This document shows, piece after piece, positions 17,492 to 23,296 of a stretch of 33,515 nt of DNA. The notes beneath the pieces are model-generated. The model did not search any database. It saw nothing but the letters and a program-made list of their open reading frames with translations, and was not told the DNA's origin. The stretch covers positions 1 through 33,515 of the forward strand of contig CACXUA010000027.1 in the NCBI GenBank assembly GCA_902770725.1. The letters run 5' to 3'. Made by a program: the position numbers and the translations under genes. The stretch is from an uncultured Bacteroidales bacterium. GTDB taxonomy: Bacteria; Bacteroidota; Bacteroidia; Bacteroidales; Bacteroidaceae. How positions within the stretch are numbered: position 1 is the stretch's first letter; each line of letters starts with the position of its first letter.

Positions 17492-19156
17492 ATGGAAATA
17501 ACGAAAGTACCATCGTATAACGAGATGATTCGCCAGAGCATTCAGGAACATTGGTTCATGGATTCGATGTCGGATTATGGAGTATTCACCCTGCAATACA
17601 AAGATGTGGCGCGCATCATCGAGAAGATGCATATTCTTTTCGAAGAGGCGGGCATCCAGAAGGGCGACAAGATTGCCCTCTGCGGCAGGAACCTGAGCCG
17701 CTGGGGAGCCGCCTTCTTCAGCATCCTGACCTACGGAGCCATCGCTGTGCCCATCCTCCACGAGTTTCACCCCAGCCAGGTTCACGACATTGTAAACCAC
17801 TCGGAGTCGAAACTGCTCTTTGTGGGCGATAAGGTCTGGCCTACGCTTGACGCCAAGGAAATGCCTGACCTGCAGGGAATTATCTCGCTCGTCGATTACA
17901 GCCTGCTCGTTTCGCGTAACGAGAAACTCACCTATGCTCGCGAGAACCTGAACCGCCTCTTCGGCGAGAAGTTCCCCAGCCGATTCCTGCCCGAACTGCT
18001 CTCTTACCACAAGGACGAGCCCGACGAAATGGCTGTCCTGAACTACACCAGCGGAACGACGAGCAACTCGAAAGGCGTTATGCTGCCTTACCGCGCGCTC
18101 TGGTCGAACTGCGACTTCGCCATGCACGTTATGGGTAACGAAATCCAGCCTGGCGACAAGGTGCTCAGCATGCTTCCCATGGCCCATATGTACGGTATGG
18201 CCTTCGAGTTCACCTTCGAGTTCATGCGAGGTGTACACGTGAACTTCCTCACGAAAGTCGCCTCTCCAACCATCCTGATGCGAGCCTTGGCCGACATCAA
18301 GCCCATCATCATTATCGTCGTGCCACTCATCATCGAGAAGATAGTCCGCAAAGCCGTCATGCCGCGCATACAAGACCCGAAGGTCAGAATGCTCATGCAA
18401 GTGCCAGTCATCGGAGACCGCATCAAGAAGAAGATTTGCGACGGACTGACACAAGCCCTCGGAGGCAACTTCTACGAACTCATCATCGGTGGCGCAGCAC
18501 TCAATCAGGAAATCGAACGACTCCTCCACGAGATTGGTTTCCGCTACACCGTGGGCTACGGAGCGACAGAGTGCGCACCCATCATCACTTATAACGACTG
18601 GAAAGACCAAGTCGTGGGCTCTTGCGGACGAAGCGTCATCCATCAGGAACTTACCATTGACAGCCCAGACCCCATCAACATCCCGGGCGAAATACTGACA
18701 CGCGGACTGAACGTCATGCTCGGCTACTACAAGAACGAGGAAGCCACAAAGGCTGCTCTCGATGCCGACGGATGGTACCACACGGGCGACCTCGGCGTAC
18801 TGGACTACCAGGGCAACCTCTTCATCAAAGGACGCTCGAAGAACATGCTCCTCGGAGCCAACGGACAGAACGTCTATCCCGAGGAAATCGAGGACAAACT
18901 CTCGAATATGACGTTGGTAAACGAGTGCCTTGTTGTGCAGCGAGGGGACAAACTCGTCGGACTTGTCTATCCCGACCAAGAGCAAGTTAAGAAGCTGCGG
19001 CTCACCCCCGAAGACCTCGAGAACATCATGGAGCAGAACCGCAAGGAAATCAATCCGAACCTGCCTTCCTACGCCCAACTCTTCAGCATCCAGGTCATGG
19101 AAGAAGAGTTCGAAAAGACCCCCAAGAAGAGCATCAAACGCTTCCTCTATACCTAA
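17492..19156 (+). CDS. Long-chain fatty acid--CoA ligase (AMP-forming)
   Basis: 554 residues. Adenylate-forming motifs: YTSGTTSNSKGVML from residue 185, YGATECAPII, GWYHTGDLG and KGRSKNMLLG. It activates fatty acids to acyl-CoA through an acyl-AMP intermediate, cytoplasmic or membrane-associated. The GTG at 17486 is an alternative start two codons earlier; the ATG is preferred. It stands alone, with its own promoter and a rho-independent terminator just after the stop. Codon use is more GC-rich than the surrounding spacers. Confidence 0.92.
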   Translation: MEITKVPSYNEMIRQSIQEHWFMDSMSDYGVFTLQYKDVARIIEKMHILFEEAGIQKGDKIALCGRNLSRWGAAFFSILTYGAIAVPILHEFHPSQVHDIVNHSESKLLFVGDKVWPTLDAKEMPDLQGIISLVDYSLLVSRNEKLTYARENLNRLFGEKFPSRFLPELLSYHKDEPDEMAVLNYTSGTTSNSKGVMLPYRALWSNCDFAMHVMGNEIQPGDKVLSMLPMAHMYGMAFEFTFEFMRGVHVNFLTKVASPTILMRALADIKPIIIIVVPLIIEKIVRKAVMPRIQDPKVRMLMQVPVIGDRIKKKICDGLTQALGGNFYELIIGGAALNQEIERLLHEIGFRYTVGYGATECAPIITYNDWKDQVVGSCGRSVIHQELTIDSPDPINIPGEILTRGLNVMLGYYKNEEATKAALDADGWYHTGDLGVLDYQGNLFIKGRSKNMLLGANGQNVYPEEIEDKLSNMTLVNECLVVQRGDKLVGLVYPDQEQVKKLRLTPEDLENIMEQNRKEINPNLPSYAQLFSIQVMEEEFEKTPKKSIKRFLYT

Positions 19157-19176
19157 GGAAACCGCCCGAAACAACT

Positions 19177-19208
19177 AGCCTCTCCGCCCTAAAGCAGAGG
19201 GGCTTTTT
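19177..19208 (+). terminator. Rho-independent terminator of the acyl-CoA ligase gene
   Basis: AGCCTCT (19177-19183) pairs with AGGGGCT (19198-19204) with one G-T pair; the arm is followed by TTTTTGTT. Confidence 0.7.
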
Positions 19209-19212
19209 GTTA

Positions 19213-19240
19213 GTTAAGAGTTAAGAGTTGAGAGTTTAGT
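19213..19240. repeat. Heptamer repeat GTTAAGA
   Basis: GTTAAGA, GTTAAGA, GTTGAGA, GTTTAGT in exact 7-bp register, just after the acyl-CoA ligase terminator. Confidence 0.7.
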
Positions 19241-19273
19241 TTTAAGTTTGTTAATTCTCTCTTCCCCTTTGTC

Positions 19274-19290
19274 CTCCCCTTCAAGGGGAG
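19274..19290. repeat. GC-rich palindrome CTCCCCTT-C-AAGGGGAG
   Basis: Perfect 17-bp palindrome, followed by TTAGAGGGGA. It resembles a dispersed palindrome I have seen in many Bacteroidales spacers; function unknown. Confidence 0.6.
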
Positions 19291-19306
19291 TTAGAGGGGA
19301 TCTTTG

Positions 19307-19394
19307 GCGTGCTTCGTGACCGAACTAAGCGTGCTTAATTGCGCACTTAAGCGTGCTTCGTCGGCATTTTAGCTGTGCCTCGTTTGCCCTTATC
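19307..19394. repeat. 22-bp tandem repeat array E (diverged)
   Basis: Units start at 19307, 19329, 19351 and 19373. The first three begin GCGTGCTT; the fourth begins CTGTGCCT. The period is exactly 22 bp, but the sequence is further from the other arrays (GCGTGC in place of GCACGT). Confidence 0.6.
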
Positions 19395-19534
19395 TGCAGC
19401 CGAAGGCTCACCTCTCAAATCCACAACAAAGGTACGACAATTTTTCGACACCGTCAAATTTCAGCACTCCAATTGGGGCGATTTTCAGTAGCAATTCATT
19501 GAATTTTCAGCAAGGGGGGGGGAGGAAGGTTGCA

Positions 19535-19658
19535 GGTTGCATAATTGTGCAACCAAAAATATGACACCATCCTCATGTATTGAGGTCTATTATTATTTAA
19601 TAATAGAATTTTCTTTTCCATGTTGGTTGCATATTTTTAGTATCTGATACCTGCAACC
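19535..19658. repeat. Cluster of three hairpins
   Basis: GGTTGCA/TGCAACC at 19535-19541 and 19548-19554 (loop 6). CTATTATT/AATAATAG at 19587-19594 and 19599-19606 (loop 4). GGTTGCA/TGCAACC again at 19625-19631 and 19652-19658 (loop 20). The two outer hairpins share the same arm sequence. Function unknown. Confidence 0.5.
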
Positions 19659-19835
19659 AGCAGAACTCCTATCTACTTGCACGCCAACAAGGCTGCTTTT
19701 TTTTGACCCTGACGGCATAAAGGAGATTGAAGGCTCCACCCAAGGCGAGGAAGAATCTATAACCTCGCAGGCCAACGCCTTAGCAAGATGCAGAAGGGCA
19801 TCAACATCGTTGGCGGAAAAAAAATAGTGAAGTAA
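19641..19835 (+). pseudogene. Relic of a secreted protein's C-terminal sorting-type domain
   Basis: Three in-order pieces in shifting frames. First IPATSRTPIYLHANKAAFF (frame 0, from 19647). Then, after a run of eight T, DPDGIKEIEGSTQGEE (frame 1). Then back to frame 0 for RIYNLAGQRLSKMQKGINIV and GGKKIVK-stop (19752-19835). The last part matches the YNLAGQ-R-KGINIV-GKK pattern that ends many Prevotella secreted proteins. An in-frame stop lies just upstream (19638-19640), so nothing of the main body remains. Two compensating frameshifts and no start make it dead. A terminator follows at 19862. Confidence 0.75.
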
Positions 19836-19861
19836 AGCCTCCCTCTCCTTCCAAACAAAAC

Positions 19862-19900
19862 AATCCCCGTTACAGGTCTTTCTGCGGCGGGGATTTCTTT
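19862..19900 (+). terminator. Terminator after the relic gene
   Basis: AATCCCCG (19862-19869) pairs with CGGGGATT (19888-19895), followed by TCTTT. Placement fits the original end of the dead gene. Confidence 0.6.
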
Positions 19901-19925
19901 AAACTTTAAACTCTAAACTCTAAAC
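19898..19925. repeat. Heptamer repeat TTTAAAC/TCTAAAC
   Basis: TTTAAAC twice, then TCTAAAC twice, exact 7-bp period, just before the yggS stop codon. Part is the reverse complement of the heptamers at 19213. Confidence 0.7.
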
Positions 19926-19933
19926 TCTCTATA

Positions 19934-20596
19934 CTACCCATAGACTCTTTCGCCGAAGATTAGGCTGCCGATGCGGACCATGTTTGAGCCGTGCTGGACA
20001 GCAATGGGGTAGTCGTCCGACATGCCCCAGGAACGCGTCTTCCATTTACCATTTAGCCATTTGGCATTTACCATCTCAAACAATTGCTGAGCCTGTTCGA
20101 ACTCGCGGGCTATCTGGGCTTCGTCGTCCGTGTTTGTTGCCATGCACATCAGGCCCTCTATGCTGACATTCTCGTACTGCTGCCAGGCTCCGCTCTGCAT
20201 GAAGGCGAGCAACTCGTCGGGCAGGAAGCCGAACTTGGTCTCCTCCTTGGCAACATGCACTTGCATCAGGACCGGTATGACACGCCCGCACTTCTTCGCC
20301 TGCTTGTCGATTTCCCTCAGCAGGTGCTCCGAATCGACAGCATGAATGAGGCTCACGAACGGTGCAATATACTTCACTTTATTAGTCTGAAGGTGTCCTA
20401 TGAAGTGCCATTCGATGTCCTTAGGTAGTATGTCGTACTTCTGCACAAGTTCCTGCACATGGCTCTCGCCGAAGATGCGTTGCCCGCCATCGTAAGCCTC
20501 TTGAATCATCGAGGCAGGATGGTACTTGCTCACTGCCACCAGGCGCACCCATTCGGGCAAAGTCTGTTTGATGCGATCTATCCTTTCACTTACCAT
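19934..20596 (-). CDS. YggS-family pyridoxal phosphate homeostasis protein
   Basis: 220 residues. The PLP lysine is in LVAVSKYHP (Lys24). Other family marks are FGESHVQELVQKY, WHFIGHLQTNKVKYI, EGLMCMA and GMSDDYPIAVQHGSNMVRIGSLIFG. It binds PLP and buffers its level in the cytoplasm; no enzyme activity is established for the family. Odd feature: residues just before WGMSDDY (MVNAKWLNGKWKTRS) come from a heptamer-like repeat at 20042-20074 and do not resemble relatives there. Last gene of the second minus-strand run. Confidence 0.92.
   Translation of the reverse strand: MVSERIDRIKQTLPEWVRLVAVSKYHPASMIQEAYDGGQRIFGESHVQELVQKYDILPKDIEWHFIGHLQTNKVKYIAPFVSLIHAVDSEHLLREIDKQAKKCGRVIPVLMQVHVAKEETKFGFLPDELLAFMQSGAWQQYENVSIEGLMCMATNTDDEAQIAREFEQAQQLFEMVNAKWLNGKWKTRSWGMSDDYPIAVQHGSNMVRIGSLIFGERVYG
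20042..20074. repeat. Heptamer-like repeat CCATTTA inside yggS
   Basis: ATTT (ATCT in the last copy) recurs at spacings 7, 8, 7 and 7 within CCATTTA, CCATTTA, GCCATTT, GGCATTT and ACCATCT. It lies in a coding region that varies between YggS proteins. Confidence 0.6.
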
Positions 20597-20661
20597 TTTT
20601 AGTTTTTACTTACAACCAACCGATTACATGGATTTGGTTGAGTCTTTTGTCCAGTTATCTT

Positions 20662-21135
20662 CTATTTCTTCTTTGTTTTGGGCGCCTCTTGTTCAGTCGC
20701 AGCCTTGAACTTGAAGACATCTATGATGGGTGTCTCGGTGATGGAAACGATGACCCATTCGCCAAGTGTGCCCTTCATACATTCGTCAAGCCTTGCCAGT
20801 GCACGATGGAAGTCGTTTGCCTTAATGACAGCAGTCTGTACGGTACGCTTTTCCACGGCTGTCTTCTCGTCGATGGAGATGAAGGCGATACGTGCCTTGT
20901 ACCAGTGGTCGTCGTTTAAATCCTCGCTGTCGAACAGGTCGGCAATCCGTGCACGTTTGATGTCCGTCACGATGAACTCGCCCGACATGTAGGGCTTAAT
21001 CTCCTCGATGAAACGTTTCTCGGCTTCCGTGAAGCTGAGGGCATCCACCAAATATGTCTCTGTGGTCTTCTTGATGAGACCGCTCTCCAAGGTCTTGTCG
21101 TAACGGACCTTGCATTCAAACCATTCGCTTTGCAT
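20662..21135 (-). CDS. Conserved hypothetical protein, DUF4494-like
   Basis: 157 residues, no signal peptide or membrane segment. The start MQSEWFECKVRYDKTLESG and the alternating pattern (ETYLVDALSFTEAEKRFIEE, VIVSITETPIIDVFKF) agree with the short DUF4494 family that I remember beside yggS in Bacteroidales. The end PKTKKK is basic and likely disordered. It is probably a soluble two-half alpha/beta protein. It lies 27 bp after the radical SAM gene and 65 bp before yggS. Function unknown. Confidence 0.65.
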   Translation of the reverse strand: MQSEWFECKVRYDKTLESGLIKKTTETYLVDALSFTEAEKRFIEEIKPYMSGEFIVTDIKRARIADLFDSEDLNDDHWYKARIAFISIDEKTAVEKRTVQTAVIKANDFHRALARLDECMKGTLGEWVIVSITETPIIDVFKFKAATEQEAPKTKKK

Positions 21136-21136
21136 T

Positions 21137-21157
21137 ATCTTTTATCTTTTATCTTTT
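21137..21157. repeat. Heptamer repeat ATCTTTT
   Basis: Three perfect ATCTTTT copies directly before the start codon of the DUF4494-like gene, followed by a looser AATTTTTAATT stretch up to the stop of the previous gene. Confidence 0.7.
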
Positions 21158-21162
21158 AATTT

Positions 21163-22908
21163 TTAATTCTTCTTGTACCAGAAGAAGAAGCCCGTTGCCC
21201 AGCATGTTGTGCTGACGGTCAGGGGCGTGGGTGTGAAGTCCTGAACCTGCTCGAGTTTGAAGTCCATCTCCCTTGTGAGCTTTGCCAGCTCTGCCATGTC
21301 TCGTTCTGTACAGCCCGGGTGCGAGCTGATGAAGTAGGGGATGAGTTGCTGCCTTAGTCCTGCCTTGCGACAAGTGGCGTCGAAGATGCTCTTGAACTCC
21401 CTGAAGAGCCTAAACGAAGGCTTTCGCATGATGTTGAGTACAGTGTCGCTCGTGTGCTCTGGAGCCACTTTGAGTCGTCCGCTCACGTGCTTGGTGATGA
21501 GTTCGCGTGTGTATTCCCTTGCCGCACTGTTCAGGGCTTCTTGCTTCCAGTCGTGGAGCAGCATGTCGTACCTGACGCCACTGCCAATGAAGCTTTTCTT
21601 GATGCCAGGAAGTGCATCCACAGCCCGATAGATGTCGAGCAGAGGACGATGGTCTCCATTCAGATTGGGACAGATGGCAGGATGGATGCACGAAGGACGT
21701 TTACAATTCTCGCACACTTCCACGCGCTTCCCTCGCATCCTATACATGTTGGCACTCGGTCCGCCCAAGTCGCTCAAGTAGCCTTTGAAGTCTGGCATTT
21801 TGGTGATGGCTTTCACTTCGCGCAAGATGCTTTCCTTCGAACGGCTTACGATAAACTTTCCCTGATGTGCGCTTATCGTACAGAAAGCACAGCCCCCGAA
21901 GCAGCCGCGATGGAGCGTCACGCTGAATTTAATCATCTCGTAGGCAGGGATGCGTTTCCCATTATATTTGGGATGCGGAAGGCGTGTGTATGGCAAGTCG
22001 AAACTGCGGTCCAGCTCCTCGGATGTGAGTGGAGGGTAGGGCGGATTTACCACGACATAACGTCCTGCCGTAGGTTGAATGAGACGCTGGGCGTGAATCT
22101 TGTTGCTCTCTTCCTCAATGTGACGGAAGTTCTCGGCATGAAGCTTGGGTTGCTTTAGGCAATCCTCGTAGCTGTGGAGTACGATGTCGTCCTCCTTGAT
22201 GCCGCCTGGTATATCTTCCTGCTTGCAGATGAAGGCAATCTGATGGGGCATCTTTGTCACAGCCTCACGCAGGACTTCCCTCGTGATGCAGGCCTCGCCA
22301 TTCTCGTCATAATGGAGTAGGGGGTGGAAATCTTCGATTGCTTCGTTGAGCAAGCGAACCAGTTCCAGTGTTGGCTTCTCGCCCATGCCATACGTGATGA
22401 GGTCGGCATCACAATCCTGAAGAATGCTTGGGCGGAAACGTTCCTGCCAATAGTCGTAGTGCATCACACGTCGAAGGCTTGCCTCGATGCCTCCAAGCAC
22501 GATGGGGACGTCAGGAAAGAGCTCCCTGAGGATGTCTGTATAGACGATGGTGGGGTACTCCGGACGCATGTCGTGCCGCCCGTCAGGACTGTATGCATCC
22601 TCGCTCCTGAGACGCCGTGCAGCCGTGTATTTATTCACCATACTGTCCATACATCCAGGCGAGATGCCGAAGAAGAGGCGAGGGCGCCCAAGCTTCTTGA
22701 AGTCGCGGAAATCACCATGCCAGTCAGGTTGCGGCACGATAGCAACTCGCAAGCCTTCCGCTTCAAGCAAACGCCCTATGACGGCAGCTCCGAAGGCAGG
22801 ATGGTCCACGTAGGCATCAGCGCTGAAGAGAATCACGTCAGCACGATCCCAGCCACGCAGGTCCATCTCTTTGCGTGTCGTCGGTAGCCAATCCGTCAGG
22901 TTTGCCAT
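21163..22908 (-). CDS. YgiQ-family radical SAM protein
   Basis: 581 residues. The N-terminal domain MANLTDWLPTTRKEMDLRGW is typical of YgiQ. The Fe-S site is GCFGGCAFC (Cys336, Cys340, Cys343) in SVTLHRGCFGGCAFCTISA. A second Cys group is CENCKRPSCIHPAICPN. The role is unknown; some relatives are linked to tRNA or peptide modification, unproven. Odd feature: the C-terminus reads QDFTPTPLTVSTTCWATG then FFFWYKKN-stop. In the family a block of roughly 24 residues (pattern PYT-EPVF-AKT-EKLAQR) normally separates ATG from FFFWY, so it appears deleted in frame at 21189/21190, and the tail is short. Confidence 0.9.
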   Translation of the reverse strand: MANLTDWLPTTRKEMDLRGWDRADVILFSADAYVDHPAFGAAVIGRLLEAEGLRVAIVPQPDWHGDFRDFKKLGRPRLFFGISPGCMDSMVNKYTAARRLRSEDAYSPDGRHDMRPEYPTIVYTDILRELFPDVPIVLGGIEASLRRVMHYDYWQERFRPSILQDCDADLITYGMGEKPTLELVRLLNEAIEDFHPLLHYDENGEACITREVLREAVTKMPHQIAFICKQEDIPGGIKEDDIVLHSYEDCLKQPKLHAENFRHIEEESNKIHAQRLIQPTAGRYVVVNPPYPPLTSEELDRSFDLPYTRLPHPKYNGKRIPAYEMIKFSVTLHRGCFGGCAFCTISAHQGKFIVSRSKESILREVKAITKMPDFKGYLSDLGGPSANMYRMRGKRVEVCENCKRPSCIHPAICPNLNGDHRPLLDIYRAVDALPGIKKSFIGSGVRYDMLLHDWKQEALNSAAREYTRELITKHVSGRLKVAPEHTSDTVLNIMRKPSFRLFREFKSIFDATCRKAGLRQQLIPYFISSHPGCTERDMAELAKLTREMDFKLEQVQDFTPTPLTVSTTCWATGFFFWYKKN

Positions 22909-22926
22909 GAACTAAACAATCACTAA

Positions 22927-23253
22927 TTAATCGACCTTCAGTAATGTTTTCAGGGCATCAAGCTGTTCCTTCTTCCAGTCGATGAAGAGCAGGATGAGCT
23001 GATGCAAACCAAAGGCTTTCATGTCGTTATGGAAGATGATGCGTTCGCAGAGGTTGAGCAACTCTGGATCTGGCTTGTCGTTGGAGAGCAAGCCACGCAC
23101 GTTGAGCCGCAACTTCTCGAGGACACTCTCTTCTACAATGCCGTTACTGTCGAGCAAGTCCGAGAAGAGGGAGTAGCGGTCGATGGTCTTCAGGTGGGAT
23201 TCCTCGACGGAAAGTTGTCGGGAACCCTTCATATTGCATAGTATCGTGTACAT
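22927..23253 (-). CDS. Conserved hypothetical small protein
   Basis: 108 residues from the first ATG; a second ATG at 23232 gives MKGSRQLSVEESHLKTIDRY and is equally possible. The sequence is hydrophilic and mostly helical (ESVLEKLRLNVRGLL, LLNLCERIIFHNDMKAFGLHQLI, WKKEQLDALKTLL). No motif is recognised. It sits 18 bp before the radical SAM gene and 38 bp after the large amidase-like gene, on the same strand, so it is probably in the same transcript. Confidence 0.6.
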   Translation of the reverse strand: MYTILCNMKGSRQLSVEESHLKTIDRYSLFSDLLDSNGIVEESVLEKLRLNVRGLLSNDKPDPELLNLCERIIFHNDMKAFGLHQLILLFIDWKKEQLDALKTLLKVD

Positions 23254-23260
23254 CTACTTA

Positions 23261-23296
23261 ATTTACTATTTGACGATTTACTATTTACGATTTATT
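23261..23296. repeat. Heptamer repeat ATTTACT/ATTTACG
   Basis: Five ATTT-led units at spacings 7, 8, 7 and 7. The repeat spans the stop codon of the amidase-like gene (23292-23294) and the gap after it. Confidence 0.7.

Larger units (their letters stand above)
19157..19933. other. 777-bp non-coding region rich in repeats and hairpins
   Basis: Between the convergent acyl-CoA ligase and yggS genes. In order it holds a terminator, a heptamer array, a GC palindrome, a 22-bp array, a run of nine G (19514-19522), three hairpins, a dead gene tail, a second terminator and a second heptamer array. GAGAGTTTAG (19230-19239) and CTAAACTCTC (19920-19929) form a 10-bp inverted pair across it. I see no intact gene. 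Confidence 0.75.

Noticed and set aside
17333..19174. 613-residue minus-strand reading frame
   Set aside because: It is the shadow of the acyl-CoA ligase gene, whose motifs are clear on the plus strand.
20613..20640. CAACCAA/TTGGTTG hairpin as terminator between DUF4494-like gene and yggS
   Set aside because: A 7-bp stem with a 14-nt loop and no T-run after it on the minus strand; too weak to call.
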